From CAYQLY01 sp964418605 (lineage in GTDB: Bacteria; Bacteroidota; Bacteroidia; Cytophagales; Cyclobacteriaceae), in the NCBI GenBank assembly GCA_964418605.1, contig CAYQLY010000014.1:1-54103 (forward strand): a stretch of 54,103 nucleotides of DNA. The letters are read 5' to 3'. The notes under the pieces were generated by a model that was not told where the DNA came from, did not search any database, and saw only the letters and a program-made list of their open reading frames with translations. The position numbers and the translations under genes are program-made. Numbering within the stretch: the stretch's first letter is position 1; each line of letters starts with the position of its first letter. Positions 8,710 through 16,763 of the stretch are shown piece after piece.

Positions 8710-9516
8710 ATGAAAAAGAACAGTTTACTAGATAGTTTAAAGTCAACATTTGCAGCCATTGTTATACCATTGGAAGTTCTGCTGTCTTTTGTTATTTACA
8801 AAGCAGTACTTGGTAATCCTAATAACTTTCAAGGTGGAGATCCTAATAATCATCCGCTACCTGGTAATTATTTAGGGATTGTATATAAAGGAGGAATTAT
8901 TGTACCTCTTTTAATATCTCTATTATTAATGGTTTTAACTTTTGGGATTGAGCGATTACTCATTATTGCAAAAGCTAAAGGGAAAGGAAATATCAAAAAT
9001 TTTATTCGTACAATCCGCTATCTTTTATCTCAACAAAATATAGATAAAGCTGTTCAAGAATGCGATGGTCAACGTGGATCTATTGCTAACGTAGTTAAAG
9101 CCGGATTATTAAAATATAAAGAGATGGAGAAAAATCAGTCTCTTGATCATGACAATAAAATAGTAGCTATCCAAAAAGATATCGAAGAAACCACACAGTT
9201 AGAGATGCCTATGCTAGAAAAAAATCTAGTGATCATTGCAACTATCGCTTCTATTGCTACACTAATGGGATTGTTGGGAACGGTTTTGGGTATGATCAAA
9301 GCGTTTGCTGCACTTGCTACAGCAGGAGCACCTGATGCCGTCGCTCTAGCCAATGGTATTTCTGAAGCGCTTATTAATACAGCCTTGGGTATTGGTACCT
9401 CTGCATTAGCTATTATTCTATACAACTATTTTACAAACCGTATAGATAGCCTTACATATAATATCGATGAGGCTGGCTATAGCATTGTACAAACTTTTGC
9501 TGCTACTAAAGACTAA
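8710..9516 (+). CDS. exbB: ExbB/TolQ/MotA family proton channel protein
   Basis: ExbB is the pentameric inner-membrane proton channel that, with ExbD, powers TonB and hence uptake through outer-membrane receptors. In 268 residues, TM segments are predicted at about 13-34, 61-86, 173-195 and 214-238. The conserved MotA/TolQ/ExbB core is at 165-240 (IASIATLMGLLGTVLGMIKA and ALINTALGIGTSALAII). The extra N-terminal TM and a Gly/Asn/Pro-rich loop are seen in Bacteroidota ExbB. It is the first gene of an eight-gene run: exbB, exbD, exbD, tonB, tonB, small membrane protein, PstS-like, TPR. Confidence 0.93.
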   Translation: MKKNSLLDSLKSTFAAIVIPLEVLLSFVIYKAVLGNPNNFQGGDPNNHPLPGNYLGIVYKGGIIVPLLISLLLMVLTFGIERLLIIAKAKGKGNIKNFIRTIRYLLSQQNIDKAVQECDGQRGSIANVVKAGLLKYKEMEKNQSLDHDNKIVAIQKDIEETTQLEMPMLEKNLVIIATIASIATLMGLLGTVLGMIKAFAALATAGAPDAVALANGISEALINTALGIGTSALAIILYNYFTNRIDSLTYNIDEAGYSIVQTFAATKD

Positions 9517-9537
9517 GCTTTTTCAATAAAGTTTATT

Positions 9538-10137
9538 ATGGCAAAAAAAGTAAAAGTACATCGTGTACCACCTTCATTGGATATGACACCAATGGTGGAT
9601 TTGGCTTTCTTATTGGTAACATTTTTTATGCTAACCACTAAGTTTGCGCCAGAAGAGCCCGTAGTTGTAGATATGCCTTCTTCTATCTCTGAAATTAAAC
9701 TTCCAGAAATAGATATATTAACGATCTCTGTTGACAAGAATAATACCATATTCTTTAACCTAGATGGAAAATATGCTCGTGAACGGCTTATTAATGAAAT
9801 GGGCAAAAAATATAATGTTTCCTTTACTCCAGATGAAATCCATTCATTTTCAGTACTATCTAGTATAGGTGTTCCTATGGGAAGCTTAAAGCAATATTTA
9901 AGCATGGATTCAGAAAGTCGAAAAACAGTGAAACAACCTGGTATACCTGCTGATTCTCTTCATAATGAGTTGGCCGATTGGATTGTATTTGCTAGGCTTT
10001 CTAATCCTAAAGTTCGAATTGCTATTAAAGGCGATCGAAAAGCAACTTATCCTGTTGTGAAGAAGATCATTAATACACTACAAGCAAATCGAATTAGTCG
10101 ATTTAATTTAATTACAGACTTAGAAAAAGGATCATAA
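9538..10137 (+). CDS. exbD: ExbD family biopolymer transport protein, copy 1
   Basis: One TM helix (about 17-34) with the essential protonatable Asp21 in MTPMVDLAFLLVTFFML, followed by a periplasmic domain. At 199 residues it is longer than E. coli ExbD (141): extra material sits near 85-140, before the C-terminal segment VRIAIKGDRKATYPVVKKII. It starts 21 bases after exbB and is followed 4 bases later by a second exbD. Pairs of exbD genes are usual in Bacteroidota Ton systems; the two may form heterodimers in one ExbB channel (inference). Confidence 0.92.
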   Translation: MAKKVKVHRVPPSLDMTPMVDLAFLLVTFFMLTTKFAPEEPVVVDMPSSISEIKLPEIDILTISVDKNNTIFFNLDGKYARERLINEMGKKYNVSFTPDEIHSFSVLSSIGVPMGSLKQYLSMDSESRKTVKQPGIPADSLHNELADWIVFARLSNPKVRIAIKGDRKATYPVVKKIINTLQANRISRFNLITDLEKGS

Positions 10138-10141
10138 TATT

Positions 10142-10651
10142 ATGGGAGAAATAAGTGCACAGGGTGGTGGTGGAAATAAAGGGGGGAAAGTCCGGAGTAA
10201 AAAGGCGTCTACTCGAATAGATATGACACCAATGGTAGACTTGGCTTTTTTATTGTTGACGTTTTTTATGTTAACCACTACATTTAATAAGCCTCAGACC
10301 ATGGAAATTACCATGCCTGAAAAACCTAAAAAAGAAGATAAGCCTCCGTTAGTTAATGAAAAAAAGGTACTCAATTTAGTCTTAGGAAAAAATGATAAGA
10401 TATTTTGGTATATCGGAATCACCAATCCTAAAGTAGAGATTACTAATTTTTCGAAAGATGGTGTGCGTAAGATATTGCTTCAGAAAAATGCAGAAATCAG
10501 AGATATGATTGTGTTAATTAAGCCAGATGAAACGTCTACTTATAAAAACATGGTTGATATTTTAGATGAAATGAATATAAGTAATATTGCTCGTTATGCA
10601 TTGGTAGATATTGCACCTTCAGATAAAGAGTTAATTAAAAATTTAAACTAA
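10142..10651 (+). CDS. exbD: ExbD family biopolymer transport protein, copy 2
   Basis: A 169-residue paralogue of the preceding gene. The cytoplasmic N-terminus is Gly/Lys-rich (GGGGNKGGKVRSKK), then the TM segment has Asp33 in MTPMVDLAFLLLTFFML, then a periplasmic domain with IVLIKPDETSTYKNMVDILDEM. The membrane segment is almost identical to copy 1, while the periplasmic domains differ strongly. It ends 6 bases before tonB, so it is cotranscribed. Confidence 0.92.
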   Translation: MGEISAQGGGGNKGGKVRSKKASTRIDMTPMVDLAFLLLTFFMLTTTFNKPQTMEITMPEKPKKEDKPPLVNEKKVLNLVLGKNDKIFWYIGITNPKVEITNFSKDGVRKILLQKNAEIRDMIVLIKPDETSTYKNMVDILDEMNISNIARYALVDIAPSDKELIKNLN

Positions 10652-10657
10652 TAGCCT

Positions 10658-11446
10658 ATGAAAGACGTCACGTTAGAGTACGATAAATGGGAAGATATTG
10701 TATTTGAAAGTAGGAATAAACGATATGGTGCTTACATCATTCGAAAGATCTATAGCTCTTATGTTCTTATCGCTTCGGTTATTGCTATAAGTGCAACATT
10801 ATTATTTATGGCGCTTCCTATGATTCTTAGCTTCTTTGAAGGCAAAGGAGAGGAAAATAAGCCAGTAGCTCGATCAATTAAATATAATGACTTAGCTCAA
10901 CCGCCTCCAATTGATCAGAATACACCACCACCACCTAAGTTGGATTTACCTCCTCCTGTTCAAAAGGTCATTAAGTTCTTACCACCTAAGGTAACAGAAC
11001 AAGAAGTTCAAGAGGAAGAAACTATTCCTACTCAAGAAGAAATTAAGGATAACACTACAGGTTCTAATGATGTAGAAGGAACACCTGATTTTGGAGATAC
11101 AGGAGATGCTGCAGGAGATGGAGGGGGAGAGCAAATTTATACATTCGTGGAACAATCACCTGAGTTTCCGGGAGGATCAGAAGCTTTGATGAAATATATT
11201 GCTAAAAATATTAAATATCCTGAGTCTGCTCGACGTATGGGTATAGAAGGAACGGTATATATAAGTTTTGTAATCAATAAAGAAGGAAAGGTAAGTGATA
11301 TTGCTGTTATGAAGGGAATTAGCAAGGATTGTGATGAAGAAGCAGTTCGTGTTATCGGTACTCTTCCAGATTGGAAGCCAGGTAAGCAAAATGGAATGCC
11401 AGTATTAGTTCGCTTTAGTTTGCCTATACGCTTTAAATTACAATAA
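10658..11446 (+). CDS. tonB: TonB family energy transducer, copy 1
   Basis: TonB links the ExbB/ExbD motor to outer-membrane receptors. In 262 residues, a Bacteroidota-type cytoplasmic head (LEYDKWEDIVFESRNKRYGAY) precedes one TM (about 35-58). A Pro-rich periplasmic spacer (about 85-115, PPPIDQNTPPPPKLDLPPP) and an acidic/Gly linker follow. The C-terminal TonB domain (about 168-262) has FPGGSEALMKYIAKNIKYP and GTVYISFVINKEGKVSD. All parts needed for function are present. A close paralogue follows at 11537. Confidence 0.95.
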   Translation: MKDVTLEYDKWEDIVFESRNKRYGAYIIRKIYSSYVLIASVIAISATLLFMALPMILSFFEGKGEENKPVARSIKYNDLAQPPPIDQNTPPPPKLDLPPPVQKVIKFLPPKVTEQEVQEEETIPTQEEIKDNTTGSNDVEGTPDFGDTGDAAGDGGGEQIYTFVEQSPEFPGGSEALMKYIAKNIKYPESARRMGIEGTVYISFVINKEGKVSDIAVMKGISKDCDEEAVRVIGTLPDWKPGKQNGMPVLVRFSLPIRFKLQ

Positions 11447-11475
11447 AAACTTAGTTAAAACGTATGAAAAATCCC

Positions 11476-11534
11476 ACATACATTCATCTTATAGGTAATA
11501 AGCACTTTTGCTTATCAACTCAATGGATGTATGT
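11476..11534 (+). promoter_or_regulatory. Leader hairpin overlapping the start region of the second tonB
   Basis: ACATACATTCAT (11476-11487) can pair with ATGGATGTATGT (11523-11534) over 12 positions with one G-U pair. Within the loop a second hairpin, ATAAGCA-CTTT-TGCTTAT, can form. The outer 3' arm ends 2 bases before the likely start ATG of tonB copy 2 (11537) and contains the ATG at 11531. It could therefore control translation or set tonB1:tonB2 stoichiometry. No T-tract follows, so it is not a plain terminator. Confidence 0.45.
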
Positions 11535-11536
11535 TT

Positions 11537-12328
11537 ATGAAACAATCTGTATTAGAGTACAACACCTGGGATGATGTTGTATTTCAAAATAGAAACAAAT
11601 ATTATGGGGCATATGTATTGCGTCAATCCTATGCGCGCTATATTTTAATCGCTGCTTGTTGTACAATAGTATTTTTTATGAGCGCTCTCTATTTTTCTTT
11701 CTTCAAAACTTCAGATGAAATCAATTATGGTTCTTCATCTAAACCATTGGGGGGGCATATATTAAAATCACCTCCATCTATTAAAAAAGAAATCATTATT
11801 ATTCCTCCTGCATCTAAGCTCAAATTACCTGCTCAAAAGATGCTCAAATTTGTAGCACCTACGGTCACTTCGAAAGTTATAGATGATAAAGATCCACTTC
11901 CTTCTATTCAAAATATAGAACAAAATAATACAGGGTCTGAAAATACAAATGGAGAAACAAATAAAAGTACATATTCAGAAAATCCACAGATAGGAGAGAT
12001 TGTTAGCTCCGAGCCAGTTACTTTTGCTGAACAAATGCCTCAGTTTCCAGGAGGACAAGAAGCCTTGATGGCCTATATTGCTAGATGTATTAACTATCCT
12101 GCAGAGGCTATCCGTATGGGAATAGAAGGTACGGTATTTATTAGCTTTATCATTAGTAAAGAAGGAAAAGTTTCAGATATTAGCATTATGAAAGGATTGA
12201 GTAAAGAATGTGATGCAGAGGCTATTCGTGTTATTCAAATGCTCCCCACATGGAAGCCTGGAAAGCAGAACGGGGATCCAGTTGTAGTTCGCTTTAGTTT
12301 GCCTATTCGATTTAAACTTAACCAATAA
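11537..12328 (+). CDS. tonB: TonB family energy transducer, copy 2
   Basis: A 263-residue paralogue of the upstream tonB, with the same order: head (LEYNTWDDVVFQNRNKYYGAY), TM (about 31-55), spacer, and TonB domain (FPGGQEALMAYIA, GTVFISFIISKEGKVSD, to LPIRFKLNQ). I prefer the ATG at 11537 (MKQSVLEYN) over 11531 because it aligns with the first copy (MKDVTLEYD). The spacer is less proline-rich and more Asn/Thr/Ser-rich than in copy 1. The TonB domains are closely similar, so this is a local duplication with divergence of the spacer. Confidence 0.92.
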   Translation: MKQSVLEYNTWDDVVFQNRNKYYGAYVLRQSYARYILIAACCTIVFFMSALYFSFFKTSDEINYGSSSKPLGGHILKSPPSIKKEIIIIPPASKLKLPAQKMLKFVAPTVTSKVIDDKDPLPSIQNIEQNNTGSENTNGETNKSTYSENPQIGEIVSSEPVTFAEQMPQFPGGQEALMAYIARCINYPAEAIRMGIEGTVFISFIISKEGKVSDISIMKGLSKECDAEAIRVIQMLPTWKPGKQNGDPVVVRFSLPIRFKLNQ

Positions 12329-12353
12329 AAAGAAAAAATTAACCAGCACCATT

Positions 12354-12560
12354 ATGAAGTTTAATATATTTCTGAAATACACAAGTTTTATAATGGTGCT
12401 ATTATATTGGATTGTTGGTATATATATTTTAACTTTGCCTTCTGTTTCTAGTTTTTCTATCACTCAAAAAAACTTACTAGGGTTGCTTCTTATTTTATAT
12501 GGAATTTATAGAAGTATTCGAATTTATAAAATGTACATTAAGAAAAATGAAAATAGCTAA
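12354..12560 (+). CDS. Small two-helix membrane protein in the Ton cluster
   Basis: The 68 residues form two predicted TM helices (about 9-28 and 39-56) and a Lys/Tyr/Asn-rich C-terminal tail, so it is a small inner-membrane protein. It starts 25 bases after tonB copy 2 and its 3' end overlaps the PstS-like start by 14 bases, indicating translational coupling. No catalytic motif is visible. Location suggests an accessory of the Ton machinery, but this is inference only. Confidence 0.7.
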   Translation: MKFNIFLKYTSFIMVLLYWIVGIYILTLPSVSSFSITQKNLLGLLLILYGIYRSIRIYKMYIKKNENS

Positions 12561-13497
12561 AAGAAGATTTTTTATTTTACTAACAGTAAGTACGTGCTTC
12601 TATTTTTTATTAACATGCACTAAAAAGAAAAGCGAAAAGTCAAACGATGATACTCCAACATCAGGCTCTATTTCTATAGCAGTGGATGAATCCTTAAGAC
12701 TTCTTTTTGAATCTGAAGTTCATACTTTTGAACATATTTATACTAATGCTAAAATCAATGTATTTTATGTATCAGAACAAGAAGCTATTGACCTTCTTAT
12801 TAAAGATAGTGTTCGATTAGCGATTGTAACTAGAACGCTTTCACATGAAGAACAAGCTTTATTAGAAAAGCAGAAAATAGCCCCACATCAAGTTAAGGTT
12901 GCAGTAGATGCTATTGGCATGATTGTTCATAAAGCTAATAAGGATACGTGTTTATCTTATCAAACATTAACCGATCTTCTAAAAGGGCATATTCCATCAT
13001 GGAAAAACATTAATTCTAAATCCAAACTTGGAAATATTACCATTGTGTTTGATCACGCTTCTTCTGGTACATTTCGCTTCGTGAAAGATAGTATTTTAAA
13101 AGGAGATACTATTCCTTCAAATTTCTTTGCGCTTAAAACTAATCTTGATGTACTTAAACATGTTGAAGAAAATAAAAATGCTGTAGGTATAATAGGAGTC
13201 AGCTGGATCAGTGATAAGGATGATAGTACATCGTTGCATTTTTCTAAAAAGATAAATGTGCTTGGTTTTGAAAAAGAGAATGAATGTTATCAACCCTATC
13301 AAGCGTATATAGCTGAAAAAAAATATCCTTTACTGCGTCATATCTATATGATTAGTAGAGAGGCACGTACGGGTCTAGGGAGTGGATTTATAGCTTTTGT
13401 ATCAAGTGATAAGGGACAGCGTATTGTATTAAAACTCGGATTATTACCAGCTACTATGCCTATTCGAGTAGTTAATTTAAATCAAGAAGAATTATAA
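12547..13497 (+). CDS. PstS-like periplasmic substrate-binding lipoprotein
   Basis: I chose the ATG at 12547 (MKIAKRRFFILL) because it gives a proper lipoprotein signal with lipobox LLTC and Cys24; an upstream in-frame ATG at 12499 would bury it. The 317-residue protein resembles the PBP superfamily of phosphate-binding PstS, e.g. RLAIVTRTLSHEE, AIGMIVHKANKD and FDHASSGTFRFVKDS, the last being the phosphate-loop-like SSGT. No pstABC permease genes are near. It overlaps the small membrane gene and precedes a TPR gene in a Ton cluster. Phosphate may be sensed or bound, but transport by an ABC system is not supported here. Confidence 0.8.
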   Translation: MKIAKRRFFILLTVSTCFYFLLTCTKKKSEKSNDDTPTSGSISIAVDESLRLLFESEVHTFEHIYTNAKINVFYVSEQEAIDLLIKDSVRLAIVTRTLSHEEQALLEKQKIAPHQVKVAVDAIGMIVHKANKDTCLSYQTLTDLLKGHIPSWKNINSKSKLGNITIVFDHASSGTFRFVKDSILKGDTIPSNFFALKTNLDVLKHVEENKNAVGIIGVSWISDKDDSTSLHFSKKINVLGFEKENECYQPYQAYIAEKKYPLLRHIYMISREARTGLGSGFIAFVSSDKGQRIVLKLGLLPATMPIRVVNLNQEEL

Positions 13498-13540
13498 AAA
13501 CAACTTATAAACTATAATTGAAAATAATTAAAATACCAAT

Positions 13541-15142
13541 ATGAAAAAGATAGCCAGTATAGCCGCCATTTTAATAGCTGTTTCATTGAATGGGTTTACA
13601 CAATCTATTGAACAAGGACTTCGATTTTTAGACAATGAGCAATATGATAAAGCTTTAAAAACATTTGAAAAAATAACACCTGCTGTACCACAGGATATAA
13701 AAAGCACTTTCTATAGAGGATATACTTATTCTAAAATGCAGAAGTATGATTCTGCTTTGCTAATGTTTGATAAATGTATACAGGTTAATGTAAATGACCC
13801 ACTAGGTTATGCAGGCAAAGGATATGTACAAGTCGTAAAAGGTATAGAGACAGAGGCGTTAAGCAGTTTTGAAAAAGCTTTTGCATTAGGAAAAGGGAGA
13901 AATGCACAAATCTTTATTATAGCAGCAGAGTCTTATTTAGATGCAGATAAAAAAAATCCAGATAAAGCTATTGAGCTACTTAACAAAGCGTTGTTATTAG
14001 ATCGAGCAAATACAGATGCTTACATACTTTTAGGAGATGCTCATTTGCTTAAAAATAACGGTGGTCTGGCAGTAACTAACTACGAAAAAGCATCTGAGCT
14101 AAATAAAAATTTAGCTAAAGCCTATCATCGTGTGGGAAAGGTTTATACTCGTTCTAAAAACTATACAGTAGCATTGAACTCTATGCTTCAAGCTATTAAA
14201 GTAGATGAAGCGTATATTCCAGTATATCAAGATTTAGGGGAACTGTACTATCAACTTAAGAAATTAGATAAAGCAAAAGAAGCTTATAAAAAATATTTAG
14301 ACCTTTCAAATATCAAAAATAAAAGCAGGGCACGATATGCCTCTTTTCTTTATTTATCTAAAGACTATGCAAATGCAGTCAATGAGTTAACAGAAAGTAT
14401 AAAAATAGACTCATCTAATTATATCTTATTGCGTTTATTAGGATATTGTTTATATGAAACAGGAAAATATCCGGAAGGTTTAAGTTATATGACTAAGTTT
14501 TTCCGTAAAGTAGATTCTATTAAAATTTTATCATTAGACTATGAGTATTATGGTAGGCTTCAATCTAAAAACAATCAAGATTCATTAGCGGTTTTTAGTA
14601 TTCGAAAAGCTTTAACAAAAGATACTACCAAAATGGTAGAACTTCATCAACTTTTAGCGGACTGTCATTATAAAGCAAAACAATATTCTGATGCGGTTCG
14701 AGAATATGAATTTGTGATGGGGCGAAAATCTAAAATTGTTTCTCAAGACTATTACAATTGGGGCAAAGCAACCTATTTTAATAAAGAATATGCTAAATCT
14801 GATTCAGCATTTGCAAAGGTTATTTCATTGCAACCAGATATGCCAGTAGGCTATTTATGGCAGGGTAGAAGTCGTGCTAGTTTAGATCCTGAAACGACAA
14901 AAGGTCTTGCTAAAGGTTCTTATGAAAAAGTAATTGAAAAAGCAATTAGCGATCCAGTAAAATATAAGAATGAGTTAATAGAAGCATATTCCTATTTTGG
15001 GTATTATTTTTATGTAAAAAAAGATGCCACCTCATCAATCAGCTATTGGCAAAAAGTAAAAGACTTAGACCCAACAAATCAAAAAGCTATTCAAGCATTG
15101 AAAAATATAAAGGTTAAACAACCTTCATCAAACCCTCAGTAA
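13541..15142 (+). CDS. Secreted TPR-repeat protein of the Ton cluster
   Basis: The 533 residues have a signal peptide (about 1-20, ending NGFTQS) followed by tandem tetratricopeptide repeats along nearly the whole length (e.g. EQGLRFLDNEQYDKALKTFE, AYHRVGKVYTRSKNYTVALN, YYQLKKLDKAKEAYKKYL). TPR arrays act as protein-binding scaffolds, here probably in the periplasm. It lies 43 bases after the PstS-like gene in the same direction and is the last member of the exbB-to-TPR run. The partner is unknown. Confidence 0.85.
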   Translation: MKKIASIAAILIAVSLNGFTQSIEQGLRFLDNEQYDKALKTFEKITPAVPQDIKSTFYRGYTYSKMQKYDSALLMFDKCIQVNVNDPLGYAGKGYVQVVKGIETEALSSFEKAFALGKGRNAQIFIIAAESYLDADKKNPDKAIELLNKALLLDRANTDAYILLGDAHLLKNNGGLAVTNYEKASELNKNLAKAYHRVGKVYTRSKNYTVALNSMLQAIKVDEAYIPVYQDLGELYYQLKKLDKAKEAYKKYLDLSNIKNKSRARYASFLYLSKDYANAVNELTESIKIDSSNYILLRLLGYCLYETGKYPEGLSYMTKFFRKVDSIKILSLDYEYYGRLQSKNNQDSLAVFSIRKALTKDTTKMVELHQLLADCHYKAKQYSDAVREYEFVMGRKSKIVSQDYYNWGKATYFNKEYAKSDSAFAKVISLQPDMPVGYLWQGRSRASLDPETTKGLAKGSYEKVIEKAISDPVKYKNELIEAYSYFGYYFYVKKDATSSISYWQKVKDLDPTNQKAIQALKNIKVKQPSSNPQ

Positions 15143-15180
15143 AGTAAGTTCAGATAAACTAATATTTAAAAAAGCAAAAA

Positions 15181-16698
15181 ATGAAAAATCAACTATTTGC
15201 AAAAAAACCAATATCATTATTTGAAAGTGATATGCAAAAGAGTGGCCTAAATCGTGTTTTAGGTAAATGGTCACTGGCTGCACTCGGTGTTGGTGCCATT
15301 ATTGGTGCAGGTATTTTTGTAATGACAGGTTTAGCTGCTAAAGAGTATGCAGGTCCTGCATTATCTCTTTCATTTGTTATAGCAGGTCTTGGCTGTATTT
15401 TTGCAGCTCTTTGTTATGCTGAGTTTGCATCACTTATTCCAGTTGAAGGTTCCGCCTATGCTTATTCTTACGCGACAGTAGGAGAATTATTTGCATGGAT
15501 TATAGGATGGGACTTAATATTAGAATATGCCATGGGAGCAGCTACCGTAGCTGTAGGATGGTCTGGATATTTAGCAAAATTACTTGGATTAGTGAACATA
15601 CACTTCCCATTATGGTTAATGAATGATCCAACGACAGCTCATTATACAATTAAAGATGCTACAGCATCTGGTAATCTAGAAACCTTACATACACATTATT
15701 CTAGTTTGAATATTCCAAATATACTGGGATTTAATTTTGCAATTAATTTGCCCGCTTTTCTTATTGTTTTGGCTATAACAGTTATTCTAGTTATTGGCAT
15801 TAGAGAAGCGTCGAGTATGAATAAAGTAATGGTATTTATTAAATTAGCAGCTGTTTTATTTGTCATTATTGTTGGTTTTTTCTATGTAGATGTAGCTAAT
15901 TGGCATCCATTTATTCCTGTCCGGGCACCTAATAGTGCAGGTGTGATGTCTTACGGGTGGATAGGAATTATTTCAGGAGCAGCCTATGTATTTTTTGCTT
16001 ATATAGGATTTGATGCTGTATCTACCCAAGCAGGTGAATCTATCAATCCACGTAAAGATGTACCTTTTGGTATTATTATTTCTCTATTAGTCTGTACAAC
16101 ACTCTATATTTTAGTTTCATTAGTGCTAACTGGAATGGTCAAGTATACTTCTATTGATATTACTGCACCAGTGGCTGCAGCCTTCGGAGCCAAAGGAATG
16201 AATTTTGCGGTGTGGATTATTTCAATAGCAGCTGTAGCTGGACTTACATCTGTTTTATTAGTTATGATGTTAGGGCAATCGCGTGTTTTGTTTGCTATGG
16301 CTAAAGATGGTTTATTACCAAAGTCTATTTTTGCAAGTGTTCATAGTAAGTTTAAAACCCCTTATAAAAGCACCATTATAACTGGATTCGTTGTAGCTAT
16401 AGTTGCATCGTTTACACCAATTGATATGATTGCTAAACTTGTTAATATAGGTACATTACTTGCTTTTGTGATGGTATGTATTGCTGTATGGCGAATGCGC
16501 TATACAAATCCACAAATGCATCGTTCGTTTAAAGTTCCATTTTTACCTGTTGTAGCTTTATTAGGGATTATTTTTAATTTGGGTATGATGCTAAGCTTAG
16601 AAATAGAGAATTGGATGCGCTTATTCATTTGGTTAGGAGCTGGCTTGTTGATTTACTTTTTTTATGGTCGTAAGAATAGTGTGATGGCTAATCGCTAA
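15181..16698 (+). CDS. APC superfamily amino acid permease (CAT-like)
   Basis: A 505-residue integral membrane protein with about 12-13 TM helices, probably an importer of cationic or neutral amino acids in the inner membrane. The first helix has the APC signature GVGAIIGAGIFVMTG (about 37-51), and the sixth helix region has FFAYIGFDAVSTQAGESINP, the substrate-site helix of YfnA/CAT-type transporters. A soluble loop at about 144-175 between TM segments is longer than in some relatives. It follows the TPR gene by 38 bases and ends in a strong terminator, so it may be the last gene of the long transcript. Confidence 0.92.
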   Translation: MKNQLFAKKPISLFESDMQKSGLNRVLGKWSLAALGVGAIIGAGIFVMTGLAAKEYAGPALSLSFVIAGLGCIFAALCYAEFASLIPVEGSAYAYSYATVGELFAWIIGWDLILEYAMGAATVAVGWSGYLAKLLGLVNIHFPLWLMNDPTTAHYTIKDATASGNLETLHTHYSSLNIPNILGFNFAINLPAFLIVLAITVILVIGIREASSMNKVMVFIKLAAVLFVIIVGFFYVDVANWHPFIPVRAPNSAGVMSYGWIGIISGAAYVFFAYIGFDAVSTQAGESINPRKDVPFGIIISLLVCTTLYILVSLVLTGMVKYTSIDITAPVAAAFGAKGMNFAVWIISIAAVAGLTSVLLVMMLGQSRVLFAMAKDGLLPKSIFASVHSKFKTPYKSTIITGFVVAIVASFTPIDMIAKLVNIGTLLAFVMVCIAVWRMRYTNPQMHRSFKVPFLPVVALLGIIFNLGMMLSLEIENWMRLFIWLGAGLLIYFFYGRKNSVMANR

Positions 16699-16709
16699 TA
16701 ATTAAAAAT

Positions 16710-16745
16710 AAAAGAGGCAATAGTAAGTTGCCTCTTTTGTTTTTA
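16710..16745. terminator. Bidirectional terminator between permease and helicase genes
   Basis: AAAAGAGGCAA (16710-16720), 7-base loop, perfect reverse complement (16728-16738), then a T-rich tail. The A-run on the other side lets it serve the convergent helicase gene too. Confidence 0.85.
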
Positions 16746-16763
16746 AAGTCAATAAATATTTAA

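Noticed and set aside
10658..12328. Recent tonB duplication as an assembly artefact
   Set aside because: The copies differ throughout the spacer and at many bases of the TonB domain, so they are genuine paralogues.
12499..12546. Upstream start of the PstS-like lipoprotein
   Set aside because: It would put an extra 16 residues before the signal peptide and spoil the lipobox; the ATG at 12547 fits.
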